This document shows positions 17,175 to 26,612 of a stretch of DNA of 64,000 bases, in pieces; the stretch's first letter is position 1, and every line of letters begins with the position of its first letter. Origin of the DNA: Brevibacterium sp. CCUG 69071 (lineage in GTDB: Bacteria; Actinomycetota; Actinomycetes; Actinomycetales; Brevibacteriaceae); the NCBI RefSeq assembly GCF_021023135.1, contig NZ_PGFV01000002.1:558001-622000 (forward strand). Reading direction: 5' to 3'. Below the pieces are notes generated by a model. It was given only the letters and a program-made list of their open reading frames with translations. It was not told the origin of the DNA and made no database searches. The position numbers were made by a program, and so were the translations under genes.

Positions 17175-17541
17175 GGAGCATCCTCCATCTTGGGTAATTC
17201 GACTGTGTACGTCTAGAAGCTACGCTCAACACCGCCTCGGTGCCAGTCGAGACACCGCCGAGAGCCGCGGATCACACCACAACCCTGGCAGTTCCCTCAA
17301 AATTGGGATTTGCGGTCTCATGGAATTTCATTTAGGGCACAGTCGTATTCGCTAATTCCGGGGTTCACGTGTGTGACCTGGGAGGTCGAAACGCCCGCCG
17401 AGGCGGGGGATCGTCGGGGGTCGTGGTTCGTCGACGATGTCGGGAAGTGGAGTTCCCCGTGACCGGAGTTCCGGTTCTCCCCACTCCGACACGGCGGACA
17501 ACATCGGTGAACCCCTGCCCGAACTCTGAGACACTGATTTC
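17175..17541. other. Divergent promoter region between sdhC and manC
   Basis: A 367-bp gap between two divergent genes. I see no gene or clear operator. It should contain the sdh promoter on the minus strand and that of the guanylyltransferase on the plus strand. The sequence just before GTG 17542 (GACACT at 17530-17535, then TGATTTC) resembles a -10 box close to the start. Confidence 0.5.
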
Positions 17542-18651
17542 GTGAACACCCACTTCCACGCCATCATCCCTGCCGGCGGATCCGGAACCCGGCTCTGGCC
17601 GCTCTCGCGCAAGGCATCCCCGAAGTTCCTCCACGATGTGCTCGGCACCGGACGCAGCCTGATCCAGTCCACCTGGGACCGCGTGGCACCCATCGTCGGT
17701 GACGAGAACGTCTGGGTCGTGACCGGACAGAGCCACCTCGAACAGGTCGCCGAACAGCTGCCGGAGATCTCGCCGACGAAGATCCTCGCCGAACCCTCAC
17801 CCAAGGACTCCGCGGCAGCGATCGGCCTGGCCACCATGCTCATCGCACAGGAGGACCCCGAGGCGATCGTCGGCTCGTTCTCCGCCGATCACTCGATCAC
17901 GAACGTCGACGAGTTCCGCCTCGTCATCGACCAGGCCTGCGTTGCCGCCGAGACCGGCGACATCGTCACCGTGGGCATCATGCCCCGCAATCCGGCCACC
18001 GCCTATGGCTACATCGAGACCGGTGAGCTGCTCGGCCTCGACGGTGCGCCGACGGCCAGGCGGGCCAGGGCCTTCGCCGAGAAGCCCGCCGCGAGCACCG
18101 CCCGCAAGTACGTCAACTCCGGCCGCTACCGGTGGAACGCCGGCATGTTCATCGCCAAGGCCTCGGCACTGCTCGACGTACTCGCCACCGAAGACCCCAC
18201 CCTGTTCGCCGGGCTGAGCCGGATCGCCCGGGCCTGGGGCACCGAGTCTCATGAGGACACCCTCGCCGAGGTGTGGCCCGGCCTGGAGAAGCGAGCCATC
18301 GACTACGTCGTGGCCGAACCGGCTGCCGCAGCCGGCCGCGTCATCGTCATCCCCGGCGACTTCGGCTGGGACGACGTCGGCGACTTCGACTCCGTGGCCC
18401 GCCTGCGCCAGCCGGTGCCCGGCGAACCCCGCGGGGTCATCTCCATCGGCGGCAACTGCGACCTCCTCGAGGTCGACTCCTCCGGAGTCGTCTTCTCCGA
18501 ACAGCCGCGCACCGTGGCCATCGTCGGGCTCGATGACCTCGTCGTCGTCGACACCGAGGATGTCCTGCTCATCACCTCCCGCTCGCACGCGCAGGACGTG
18601 AAGAAGGCCGTGTCTCTGGCCGGGGAGCGCGGACTCGACGACCTCCTCTGA
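17542..18651 (+). CDS. manC: Mannose-1-phosphate guanylyltransferase
   Basis: 369 aa from GTG 17542. Makes GDP-mannose from mannose-1-phosphate and GTP for cell-envelope glycans. The nucleotidyltransferase signature is at the N-terminus: IIPAGGSGTRLWPLSRKASP with K at the pyrophosphorylase site and KFL after it. Further family motifs are FSADHSI, GYIETG, FAEKPA, WNAGMF and the GDFGWDDVGD segment. It has the single guanylyltransferase domain and lacks the phosphomannose isomerase half of bifunctional enzymes. It is followed by an unrelated amidohydrolase with its own promoter-like element. Confidence 0.92.
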   Translation: MNTHFHAIIPAGGSGTRLWPLSRKASPKFLHDVLGTGRSLIQSTWDRVAPIVGDENVWVVTGQSHLEQVAEQLPEISPTKILAEPSPKDSAAAIGLATMLIAQEDPEAIVGSFSADHSITNVDEFRLVIDQACVAAETGDIVTVGIMPRNPATAYGYIETGELLGLDGAPTARRARAFAEKPAASTARKYVNSGRYRWNAGMFIAKASALLDVLATEDPTLFAGLSRIARAWGTESHEDTLAEVWPGLEKRAIDYVVAEPAAAAGRVIVIPGDFGWDDVGDFDSVARLRQPVPGEPRGVISIGGNCDLLEVDSSGVVFSEQPRTVAIVGLDDLVVVDTEDVLLITSRSHAQDVKKAVSLAGERGLDDLL

Positions 18652-18765
18652 GACGGAGCCTGCGGCTGGGCCTGAGTCGGAGCCAGCGGCGGGACGCGGT
18701 GTCTGTGTGTCGAATTTGGTCGCATTGCGCCCAAATATGACGGTGAGTGCCTAGCATGGCTACCA

Positions 18766-19992
18766 ATGTTTGAGAAGACCGACCCTCGCCCCGACGGCGT
18801 TGCGCTCACCGAAGGACAAGACGTGATCAGCTCGAGAATTGCTGAGATCGGTGCAGAGCTCATCGATTTCCGCCGCGACATCCATGCTCACCCGGAACTG
18901 TCCTTCCAGGAGTACGAGACGACCGACAAGATCGTCTCCCGTCTCGAAGCCGCGGGGCTGAACCCGAAGCGCCTCGAGGGCACCGGAGTCGTCTGCGAGA
19001 TCGGCGAGGGCCCCGTCGCGGTGGGACTGCGCGCCGACATCGACGCCCTGCCCATCGACGACCTCATCGACGAGGAGTTCCGGTCGACCGTGCCCGGGGT
19101 CGCCCACGCCTGCGGCCATGATGTGCACCTGACCGGCCTCGTCGGGGCCGGCATCGCGCTGCAGCAGATCCACGAGACCACCCCCGGCGGCCTCGGCGGC
19201 CGGGTGCGTCTGATCTTCCAGCCCGGCGAGGAAGTCACCCCGGGAGGCGCCCTGCGCGTGATCTCCCAAGGCGTCCTCGACGAAGTGCCCGAGGTCTACG
19301 CCGTCCACTGCGATCCGAACGTCGACGTCGGCAGGATCGGCTCGCGCATCGGCGCCATCACCGCAGCCGGAGACACCGTCATCATCCGCCTCTCCGGTCA
19401 CGGCGGACACACCTCCCGGCCGCACCTGACCGAAGACCTCGTCTACGCCCTGGGCAAACTCGCCACCGATCTGCCCTCGACCCTGGGGCGTCTCATCGAC
19501 CCCCGGCATGCGATCTCCCTGGTCTGGGGTGAGATCAGCGCCGGACACGCCGCGAACGTCGTGCCCAGCGAGGGGATCCTGCGGGGCACTCTGCGCTGTC
19601 TCGACGTGGACGGCTGGAATCAGGTCGCCGAGGTGCTGCCCGAGCTGGTCGAGCGCATCGCCGGCCCGTACGGGGTCGAGGTCGATCTCGAACACCGCCG
19701 CGGCGTGCCACCGGTCGTCAACACCGAGGACCAGGTGGCGCTCATCGAGACCGCCGTGCGCGAGGAGCTGGGCGAGAACTCGGTCCAGCTGACCCCGCAG
19801 TCCATGGGCGGGGAGGACTTCGCCTGGTACCTCACCCACTGTCCCGGCGCGCTGGTGCGGATGGGCACCCGCACCCCCGGCGGCCACACCTACGACATCC
19901 ATCAGGGCGATCTGCTCATCGACGAGAGAAGCGTCGAGATCGCGGCCCGCATCTTCACTGCCACCGCCCTCAAGGTCCTCGACCGCTCGTGA
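18766..19992 (+). CDS. M20-family amidohydrolase/peptidase
   Basis: 408 aa from ATG 18766. A -10-like TAGCAT at 18752-18757, 8 nt before the ATG and with no SD, suggests a leaderless mRNA. It is a member of the M20D group (amidohydrolase, hippurate hydrolase, IAA-amino-acid hydrolase). Metal-binding and catalytic motifs are HPELSFQEYET, GLRADIDALPI, ACGHDVHLTG, QPGEEVTPGGA and a C-terminal SMGGEDFAWYL. The dimerisation domain lies in the middle (SGHGGHTSRPHL). Cytoplasmic. Substrate probably an N-acyl amino acid or small amide. Confidence 0.88.
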   Translation: MFEKTDPRPDGVALTEGQDVISSRIAEIGAELIDFRRDIHAHPELSFQEYETTDKIVSRLEAAGLNPKRLEGTGVVCEIGEGPVAVGLRADIDALPIDDLIDEEFRSTVPGVAHACGHDVHLTGLVGAGIALQQIHETTPGGLGGRVRLIFQPGEEVTPGGALRVISQGVLDEVPEVYAVHCDPNVDVGRIGSRIGAITAAGDTVIIRLSGHGGHTSRPHLTEDLVYALGKLATDLPSTLGRLIDPRHAISLVWGEISAGHAANVVPSEGILRGTLRCLDVDGWNQVAEVLPELVERIAGPYGVEVDLEHRRGVPPVVNTEDQVALIETAVREELGENSVQLTPQSMGGEDFAWYLTHCPGALVRMGTRTPGGHTYDIHQGDLLIDERSVEIAARIFTATALKVLDRS

Positions 19993-20039
19993 GACACCCC
20001 CGCACCGCCCACTCAGGCTGAGCCGATAATCTTGGACGC

Positions 20040-21239
20040 ATGAGAAGGAAGGTCACGTCGCCGGTACTCGGCGCCAAGCTCGGCGCGGGCCTCGGCGGGG
20101 GACTCGGCGCTGGCCTCGGTGCAGGTCTCAGCGCCCTGAGCCTGTTGGCCCTGGCCGGCTGTTCGGTGGCCGCCCCAGAGCCCGTCGAGGAGACGACCAC
20201 CGGCTGCATGATCTCGGCACCGGCCGGATTCGACGATCACTCGGCCGGAGCACTCACCCTCGAGGAGACCGAACTGGCCCGCTCGGCCGGACTGTTCTCC
20301 GCGACCTCGAGTCAGCGCGTCTCGAACTCCTCGGCCACCTCGGCGGCCCTCAAACGGATGAACGGGCAGGACTGCGCGCTGACCACGGTCATCGGACCCG
20401 GCGGCGCCGATGAGCTCGGCGCCCATGCCAAGGCCCACCCCGACGCCGTGTTCCTCGGCGTCGCCAGCGGGCATGAGGATTTTCCGGACAATGTGCTCAG
20501 CATCGACTTCGACCTCGTCCCGCCGGCCTATATCGCCGGATACATCGCCGCCACGGCCAGCGAATCCGGGAAGGTTGGTGCCGTCGTCTCCCGCGGATTC
20601 CCACAGGCCGAGAAGATCCTCGCCGCCTTCGACGCCGGGGTCGAGCTCTACAACAAGGAGTCCGAGGACGACGCCGAGGAAGTGAAGTCCTACCGTGGCT
20701 CCTCGACGCTCGACCGGACGGTCGACGACACCGAAGGCGCCGGCCGGGACTTCTTCGACGCCGCCCACGATGACGATGTCGACGTACTCGTGCCCTTCGG
20801 TTCGGCGGCGGCCATGGGCGTGGTGAACTCCGCGACCGAGACCCGCCTCGAGCAGACGACGGCCGAGCCGGACGAGGACGAGGGCGAAGACGCGGACCCG
20901 ATCCTGCCGAAGATCATCTGGTACGGCACTCCGGGCGCGTTCAGCAAGACGATCATCGCGACGATCGAGCCCAACGTCCGGCGCGGCCTGCGCAGCATGT
21001 TCCCCGAATGGCCGCAGAGCAAGAACCCCGACGAGGTGGCCGAGGCGTCGAAGGAGACTCCCGAAGATCTGGGCGGATTCCTCGTCGCTGACCGCCACTA
21101 CGAAGGCACGATCGACAACGGCGGGATCCGGATCGCGGCCGAGGACGGATTCCTCAGCAGGGTCTCCGACGCCGGTCGCAGCATCACCGATCTGCGCGAG
21201 CGGATCAAGAGCGGAGACATCGACCCGGAGAAGTCCTGA
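20040..21239 (+). CDS. BMP/Med-family substrate-binding lipoprotein
   Basis: 399 aa. The N-terminus is a signal peptide with a Gly/Ala/Leu repeat run and a lipobox LAGC, with Cys at residue 41. The body resembles BMP (basic membrane protein, PnrA/Med) periplasmic-type binding proteins that bind nucleosides or related ligands: AHPDAVFLGVASG, PAYIAGYIAATASESGKVGAV, then VLVPFGSAAAMGV. A long acidic insert (TTAEPDEDEGEDADPI) is unusual. TAATCT at 20027-20032, 7 nt before ATG, suggests a leaderless start. It precedes adenosine deaminase, which fits purine nucleoside uptake and use, but no permease genes are adjacent. Confidence 0.75.
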   Translation: MRRKVTSPVLGAKLGAGLGGGLGAGLGAGLSALSLLALAGCSVAAPEPVEETTTGCMISAPAGFDDHSAGALTLEETELARSAGLFSATSSQRVSNSSATSAALKRMNGQDCALTTVIGPGGADELGAHAKAHPDAVFLGVASGHEDFPDNVLSIDFDLVPPAYIAGYIAATASESGKVGAVVSRGFPQAEKILAAFDAGVELYNKESEDDAEEVKSYRGSSTLDRTVDDTEGAGRDFFDAAHDDDVDVLVPFGSAAAMGVVNSATETRLEQTTAEPDEDEGEDADPILPKIIWYGTPGAFSKTIIATIEPNVRRGLRSMFPEWPQSKNPDEVAEASKETPEDLGGFLVADRHYEGTIDNGGIRIAAEDGFLSRVSDAGRSITDLRERIKSGDIDPEKS

Positions 21240-21301
21240 GGATTGCATGGGCGCGGGGAAGTCAGCGCTGTCATGTCCCGGCGATCCGATAAGCTGGGGC
21301 G

Positions 21302-22408
21302 GTGATGAATACTCCCGCCGGCGTCGCATCGGACGACCCGATTCTGCAGCTGCCCAAAGTCTCCCTCCATGATCACCTCGACGGCGGTCTGCGCCCGGCG
21401 ACGATGATCGAACTGGCCGAGCAGATCGGCCATGAACTGCCCGCCGGTGATGCCGAGTCGCTGGGACGCTGGTTCTCCGAATCGGCGAACTCCGGTGACC
21501 TCGTCCGCTACCTTGAGACCTTCTCCCACACGGTCGCGCTCATGCAGACCCGCGAGGGCCTGGCCCGGGTGGCCAAGGAATGGGTCCTCGACCAGGTGGC
21601 CGACGGCGTGTTCTACGCCGAGGCCCGGTGGGCACCCGAACAGCACCTCGAAGGCGGACTCGACCTCGATGCGGCCGTCGACGCCGTCCAGGAGGGACTC
21701 GAAGCCGGAGTCATCGAGGCGTCCGCAGACGGCAAGTTCATCCGCGTCGGCCAGATCATCACGGCCATGCGCCAGGCCGACAATGCCATGGCGATCGCCG
21801 AACTCGCCATCCGCCACCGCGAGAAGGGCGCCGAATCCGGCGTCGTCGGCTTCGACATCGCCGGCCCGGAGAAAGGCTTCCCGCCCTCGGCGCACCTCTC
21901 GGCCTTCAACGCCCTGCACCAGGCCTACGTGCCGGTGACGATCCACGCCGGCGAAGCCGACGGCAAGGAATCCATCCACGAGGCGATCACCATCTGCCAT
22001 GCCCAGCGCATCGGCCACGGGGCCAGGATCGTCGAGGACATGGACATCGTCGAAGGCGAAGGACAGCTGGGCAGCCTGGCCGCCTGGGTCCTCGACCAGC
22101 AGATCCCGCTCGAGCTGTGCCCGAGCTCGAACCTGCAGACCGACATCGGCGGCACCATCGCCACCCACCCGATCACCGGGCTGAAGGACCTCGGCTTCGC
22201 CGTGACCATCAACCCGGACAACCGACTGATGTCGGGCACCTCGGTAACCCGCGAGATGCGCCTCCTCGTCGACGAGGCCGGATGGACGCAGACCGACCTC
22301 GAGTGGGCCACCGTCAACGCGATCACTGCGGCGTTCCTGCCGCTCGATGTGCGTGAGCGTATGCTCGACGAGATCCTCATCCCCGGATTCGCACGGGTGA
22401 ACATTTGA
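21302..22408 (+). CDS. add: Adenosine deaminase
   Basis: 368 aa from GTG 21302 or ATG 21305. Deaminates adenosine or deoxyadenosine to inosine in purine salvage. Metal-ligand HxH is in SLHDHLDGGLRP. Other active-site motifs are GFDIAGPEKGFPP, TIHAGEADG (His and catalytic Glu region), RIGHGARI and INPDNRLMSGT, with the Asp pair near the C-terminus. Length is typical. TAAGCT at 21290-21295 just before the start suggests leaderless transcription. The stop overlaps the start of the next gene. Confidence 0.95.
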   Translation: MMNTPAGVASDDPILQLPKVSLHDHLDGGLRPATMIELAEQIGHELPAGDAESLGRWFSESANSGDLVRYLETFSHTVALMQTREGLARVAKEWVLDQVADGVFYAEARWAPEQHLEGGLDLDAAVDAVQEGLEAGVIEASADGKFIRVGQIITAMRQADNAMAIAELAIRHREKGAESGVVGFDIAGPEKGFPPSAHLSAFNALHQAYVPVTIHAGEADGKESIHEAITICHAQRIGHGARIVEDMDIVEGEGQLGSLAAWVLDQQIPLELCPSSNLQTDIGGTIATHPITGLKDLGFAVTINPDNRLMSGTSVTREMRLLVDEAGWTQTDLEWATVNAITAAFLPLDVRERMLDEILIPGFARVNI

Positions 22409-22920
22409 CGCAGAAGGGCAACGGCTCGGCCGATCGCGCTGGGGGAACCGGTGGCTCTGGGGGACCCGGTGGCACCGGGGGCGGCGACCGCGGGGGAGCC
22501 GGTCGAGGGCGAGCCGGTTCAGCCGGTCCCGATGATCACGGCGTTCCCGCGCCGCGGGCCATGCTGCTCGTCGTCACGGTCCTCGGTGTGCAGGTCCTCG
22601 TGCTCCTCGGCTCGGCCGTGACCTTCGTCGTCACGGCCTTCGGCGCCGGGTCTCTGGCGGGGTCACTGCTGGGCCTGGCCGTCATGTTCCTCATCTTCGC
22701 GGCCGGTGTGGCCGCAGCGGCACGCGGATCGTGGCGGTTGCATCGGTGGGCGCGGCCCGCGGCGATCGCCTTCGAACTCCTCGTCATCGTCTTCGGACTC
22801 AGCGTCATCGGCGGCTCCCTGTGGTTGGGCCTCGGCTGCCTGCTCACCGCCATCGCCGTGATCATCGGCTACTTCCTGCCCCCGGTCGTCGACGCCTACA
22901 ACCGAGCCCTGGCCGACTGA
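22405..22920 (+). CDS. Four-helix membrane protein with Gly-rich N-terminus
   Basis: 171 aa from TTG 22405, overlapping the adenosine deaminase stop by 4 bp, so it is probably coupled to it. Residues 1-50 are a low-complexity Gly/Arg/Asp tail (repeated GGTGG and GGDRGG units). Four hydrophobic helices follow, at about 55-78, 82-108, 117-140 and 143-163. No catalytic motif is visible. Such small membrane proteins are common in actinobacteria; function unknown. Confidence 0.75.
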   Translation: MTQKGNGSADRAGGTGGSGGPGGTGGGDRGGAGRGRAGSAGPDDHGVPAPRAMLLVVTVLGVQVLVLLGSAVTFVVTAFGAGSLAGSLLGLAVMFLIFAAGVAAAARGSWRLHRWARPAAIAFELLVIVFGLSVIGGSLWLGLGCLLTAIAVIIGYFLPPVVDAYNRALAD

Positions 22921-22980
22921 CCTGCCGCGGGGCAGCGGCGCAGAGAATCAGCACGCAGGGGATCAGCTCTCCGGCGGATC

Positions 22981-24111
22981 CTAGCGCTGGGTGCGCTCGG
23001 CTTCAGCGGCCATGAGCCTCGGTGGGGCGAGGCCGATGAGCGTATTGCGCAGAGCGATCAGCGGTGCGGATTCGAGCTGGAAGAGCGTGCCCAGGAGTCG
23101 TGACTTCGCCGCGATGGACTGCGTCCGACGCCGGCGCAGCCTGTCATAGCGCGAGAGCACCTCGGCAAGGTCCTCGTCCGCGGGCTCCGAGTCAGCCTGA
23201 GCGGCCAACAGCCGCACGAGCGTCGCCGCATCTTCGAGCGCCTGACCGCCACCCTGTCCGAGGTTCGGCGTCATCGCATGGGCGGCATCGCCGAGGAGGA
23301 CGATCCGACCGGTGTGGAAGCTCGGCAGGTGCGCCCCGAGGTCGGAGATCGGCGTCCGGCCGATCGCCTCGGCCGCTGTCGCCGCGATGAGTTCGGCGAT
23401 GGGGGAGTGCCAGCCGGCGAACATCTGCTCGACCGTGGTCTTCTCATCGGCGAACACGGCGCGCTCGGGCATATTCGCCACCGCGAACCAGTACACGCGC
23501 CCATCGGCCAGCGGTGCGATCCCGAAGCGGCGGCCGCGTCCGAGGGATTCCCCGGCCGCGCCTTCAAGATCCACCGGCACCGAGGTGATGCCCCGCCAGG
23601 CGGAATACCCCGAGTAGCGGATCGGCACCTGCCCGGCGACGGCCTCGCGGATCCGACTGTGGAGTCCGTCGGCACCGATGACGAGGTCGAAGGTCTCGTC
23701 GGGTCCAGACCGGAAGGTGAGCGTTCCCTCGGGACTCGCCGAGGTGACCTCCGCCGAGGTGCGTACAGTGCCCTCGGGGAGGTTGTCGAGAAGGATCCTG
23801 TGGAGATCGGCGCGGTCGACGATGCGCAGTTCGCCCACGGAGCCACTCGGCAGACGCGCAATCCACGTGCCGTCGGCCTTTCTCTGTCCCGCCGTGAGGG
23901 ATTCGACCTTCTTGTCGGTGATCGCCTCGAATTCGCCGCGCAGTCCCAGGGCGTCGAGGGCGGTCAGTCCGTTGGCGAAGATCGAGAGCCCCGAGCCTCC
24001 TGCACGGACCGCCTCGGCGCGTTCGAACACTCTCACCTCGGCGCCGGCGCGGTGGAGTCCGACGGCCACGGAGAGACCTCCGATGCCGGCTCCGACGATG
24101 CCGATCCTCAT
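22981..24111 (-). CDS. FAD-dependent aromatic monooxygenase
   Basis: 376 aa. The first motif, IGIVGAGIGGLSVAVGLHRAG, is a 21-residue block whose core G-x-G-x-x-G lies at residues 7-12 and binds FAD. The middle motif GADGLHSRIRE is the DG sequence of p-hydroxybenzoate hydroxylase-type enzymes. The third, LLGDAAHAMTPNLGQGG, contacts the FAD ribityl chain. This combination marks class A flavin monooxygenases (salicylate or 3-hydroxybenzoate hydroxylase, UbiH-like). It needs NAD(P)H and oxygen; the substrate cannot be read from sequence. Transcribed alone. Confidence 0.88.
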   Translation of the reverse strand: MRIGIVGAGIGGLSVAVGLHRAGAEVRVFERAEAVRAGGSGLSIFANGLTALDALGLRGEFEAITDKKVESLTAGQRKADGTWIARLPSGSVGELRIVDRADLHRILLDNLPEGTVRTSAEVTSASPEGTLTFRSGPDETFDLVIGADGLHSRIREAVAGQVPIRYSGYSAWRGITSVPVDLEGAAGESLGRGRRFGIAPLADGRVYWFAVANMPERAVFADEKTTVEQMFAGWHSPIAELIAATAAEAIGRTPISDLGAHLPSFHTGRIVLLGDAAHAMTPNLGQGGGQALEDAATLVRLLAAQADSEPADEDLAEVLSRYDRLRRRRTQSIAAKSRLLGTLFQLESAPLIALRNTLIGLAPPRLMAAEAERTQR

Positions 24112-24184
24112 GCCCTCACCTCCGGTGCTGTGGTGTCTCGGTCCGCGACTGCGCCATGTCGCCTGCTCGCAGCCGATGCCAGAG

Positions 24185-24898
24185 CTACTGCTGCAGGTAT
24201 TCTCCGCAGGCTTCGGTGAGGAAGTCGCCGGCGACTTCGCCCTCTTCGCCGAGGCTGATCGCCGTCATCTGAATGCCCCACCAGACCTGGGGCGATCCGC
24301 CCCACTGTGCCCGGAAGTCTTCGCGCTTGTCGGGATCATCGGCGAGGTCGTCGGCGGCCAAGGAGATCCGGTCTTGGGCGTCATCGGCCGTGCACCGCGC
24401 CTCGTCATCGGGGCTCTGCGGGTCGAGTTCGGAAATGTCCTCGTCGTCGACGGTGGTCAGCGTGTATGCCGAGCCGCCGATCTCTTCGACCTCGAAGGTG
24501 CCGTGGATGAGCAGGAACGGGGATTTGTCCGCGTCGACGTTCTCGGCATCGACGGTGACGCTGACGCTGTCGGGGGAGTCTGCGGTCACGGTCATCTGAC
24601 CGGAGTCGGGAACCTCGGGGTTGCCCGAGTGGACGTAGACCTTGAGGTAGGCCTCGGTCTTCTTCTCGGCCGCCTCGGCGAGGCCCTGCCAAAGCGGATC
24701 GGTCTCCTTCGCACCGCCGGGGGAGGAGTCGACGACGGAGACTTCGGGGGCGTCGTCCGGAGTGGCGATCGGGGTGACCTCTTCCTCGCTCACGGACGGC
24801 CGCGGCTGGGGGCGGGTGTCCTCGCCGGTCGACACACAGGCCGTCGTCGTGGCCAGCAGCGCGGCGGCGGACAGAAGGGCAAAGGGGCGAAGTCGCAT
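24185..24898 (-). CDS. Putative secreted lipoprotein
   Basis: 237 aa. Signal peptide with lipobox TTAC, Cys at about 21. A Pro/Ser/Glu-rich linker follows (to about 60), then a compact domain with many strands and acidic loops and two Cys (ARCTADDAQ and TEACGEYLQQ) that could pair. I do not recognise the family. Expected on the outer face of the membrane. It has its own gene, with a repeat-rich gap upstream. Confidence 0.75.
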   Translation of the reverse strand: MRLRPFALLSAAALLATTTACVSTGEDTRPQPRPSVSEEEVTPIATPDDAPEVSVVDSSPGGAKETDPLWQGLAEAAEKKTEAYLKVYVHSGNPEVPDSGQMTVTADSPDSVSVTVDAENVDADKSPFLLIHGTFEVEEIGGSAYTLTTVDDEDISELDPQSPDDEARCTADDAQDRISLAADDLADDPDKREDFRAQWGGSPQVWWGIQMTAISLGEEGEVAGDFLTEACGEYLQQ

Positions 24899-24979
24899 GG
24901 TTCCTCGAGTGATCGTCGGGGGCGGTGACCGGGATCCGCGGATCCTCTTCTCAGACTAAAGGTCGCGAGCCCTCGGGCC

Positions 24980-25112
24980 TCGGCGGACGCGCTGAGACGG
25001 GGCTGATCCGATGCGCTTGGACCACAGCGATCGGACGCGCTGACCCCGGAACGGCCAGTGGCGTGGGCGGATCCGACGCGCTGACCCCGGCCCGACCGAT
25101 GCGTGGGCGGGA
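24980..25112. repeat. Degenerate direct repeats
   Basis: Several imperfect copies of a unit near GATCCGACGCGCTGACCCCGG, the clearest at about 25028-25049 and 25067-25090, with weaker ones at 24980-25001 and 25002-25017. They fill the gap between the lipoprotein and the GNAT gene. No coding signal. Confidence 0.55.
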
Positions 25113-25122
25113 CCGAGGCGGT

Positions 25123-25824
25123 TCAGGAGTCGCGGTGCGCGGCGATGAGTTCGCGCAGACCCGCCTTCTGCACTCCGGCCTCGTCGAAGTTCGCCTCGTC
25201 GAGCCACTCAAGATAGGCGGCACGCAGGGCAGGCCATTCGGAGTCGATGATCGAAAACCACGCGGTGTCCCGGTTGCGGCCTTTGACGATCATGTGCCGG
25301 CGGAAGAGTCCTTCGAAGGTGAAGCCGAAGCGTTCGGCGGCGCGCTTCGAGGGGACGTTCTCATCGTTGCACTTCCACTCGAAGCGTCGATAACCGGCGG
25401 AGAAGGCGAGAGCGGCGAAGAGGAACAGGGCCTCGGTGGCCGCGCGGGTCCGCGACAGGGCCGGACCCCACAGGATGTTGCCGATCTCGATGACCCCGTT
25501 GACCGCGTCGATGCGCATGAGCGCCTGGCGTCCCTCAGCGCGTCCGGTGGCACGGTCGACGACGGCGAAGAACAGGGGATCGGGGGAGGCGGCCGCCTCG
25601 GCGATCCAGGGATCGAAATCCTCACGCCGCGTCTGCGGCTCTTCGGGCAGGTAGCGGAATCGGTCTTCGACGCCTTCGGCGGAGGTCGCGGCGAACAGGG
25701 TGTCGCCGTGTCGGGCCGGGTCGAGAGGTTCGAGGTCGATATAGCGACCGTGGATCGTCTCGCGCCGAGGTGGCTGAACCCCGGTCCAGGTGCCGAGCTC
25801 GCCGTCCTTGCTGGTGTCGGTCAT
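25123..25824 (-). CDS. GNAT N-acetyltransferase (RimJ/RimL type)
   Basis: 233 aa. Transfers an acetyl group from acetyl-CoA, probably to an amino group on a protein, amino acid or small molecule. RimJ/RimL-like layout: N-terminal RYIDLEPLDPARHGDTLF, central strand IEIGNILWGPALSRTRAATE (a variant acetyl-CoA loop) and C-terminal NVPSKRAAERFGFTFEGLFRRH followed by DTAWFSIIDSEWP. Stands alone on the minus strand between repeats and the MarR gene. Confidence 0.85.
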   Translation of the reverse strand: MTDTSKDGELGTWTGVQPPRRETIHGRYIDLEPLDPARHGDTLFAATSAEGVEDRFRYLPEEPQTRREDFDPWIAEAAASPDPLFFAVVDRATGRAEGRQALMRIDAVNGVIEIGNILWGPALSRTRAATEALFLFAALAFSAGYRRFEWKCNDENVPSKRAAERFGFTFEGLFRRHMIVKGRNRDTAWFSIIDSEWPALRAAYLEWLDEANFDEAGVQKAGLRELIAAHRDS

Positions 25825-25921
25825 CGTCCGTCCTTTCGTCGAAGGTGCAGTCTTTCGTCCGTGGTGTGGAAGCGGTGCCCCGCTGCCACGGCAGCGGCTC
25901 GTGCCGTCAGTCCTCAGGCCG

Positions 25922-26416
25922 TCAGTCCTCGTCGCTGTCGAAGCCGGTGGAGAGCTCGCGCAGCAGGGACGCGAGCTTGCGTCGACCGGCCGGGGTCAGA
26001 CCGTCGAGGATCTCGCGCTCCTTGACGAGCAGATCGGCCAGAGCCGAATCGACCGTGGCGCGACCCGATGCGGTCAGCCGGACCAGCACGCCTCGGCGAT
26101 CACCCGGATCGGGCAGACGTTCGACCCAGTCGCGAGTGACGAGTCGGTCGATGCGGTTGGTCATGGTGCCGCTGGTCACGAGAGTCTCCTGGAGCAGCGT
26201 CGACGGCGAGAGCTGGTAGGGCTCCCCGGAGCGACGGAGAGCGGAGAGCACGTCGAAGGCCCACCCCTCGATGCCGTAATCGGTGAAGCTCGTCTTCCGG
26301 GCCAGATCCAGTTGCCGGGACAGACGCGAGACCCGGGAGAGGATCTCCATCGGTGAGACATCGAGATCGGGGCGCTCGTGACGCCACGCTGCGACTATTC
26401 GATCGACCTCGTCCAT
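25922..26416 (-). CDS. MarR-family transcriptional regulator
   Basis: 164 aa winged-helix regulator. The recognition region is LSPSTLLQETLVTSGTMTNR followed by IDRLVTRDWVERLPDPGDRR (wing). Flanking helices form the dimer interface. A perfect 13-bp palindrome TCAAGAATCTTGA lies 21-33 bp upstream of its start, a likely autoregulatory operator. It is divergent from sucCD, but a role for it there is only a positional guess. Confidence 0.9.
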   Translation of the reverse strand: MDEVDRIVAAWRHERPDLDVSPMEILSRVSRLSRQLDLARKTSFTDYGIEGWAFDVLSALRRSGEPYQLSPSTLLQETLVTSGTMTNRIDRLVTRDWVERLPDPGDRRGVLVRLTASGRATVDSALADLLVKEREILDGLTPAGRRKLASLLRELSTGFDSDED

Positions 26417-26436
26417 GATCCGATTTTACGTCCAGA

Positions 26437-26449
26437 TCAAGAATCTTGA
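26437..26449. promoter_or_regulatory. Probable MarR operator
   Basis: Perfect palindrome TCAAGAATCTTGA (6-bp arms, one central base) just upstream of the MarR gene. The half-site TCAAGA/TCTTGA matches known MarR-type operators. Confidence 0.5.
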
Positions 26450-26612
26450 CGCCAAAGATACTTATTGACGAGAGATTCCTTACTCCTTCCAGGATTTGAT
26501 CAGCACATTTGGAAGCTCGGGTGCCTTTGGGAATAAGGTGGTGCGTGGTTGTTGCATCCGTCAACGAACCTGCGGGGCCAAAAGACCCGGCAGCAGAAAC
26601 GAAGGAATACAC

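Noticed and set aside
26496..26612. N-terminal extension of sucC
   Set aside because: The family N-terminus begins at GTG 26613 with an SD; the upstream stretch has no family similarity.
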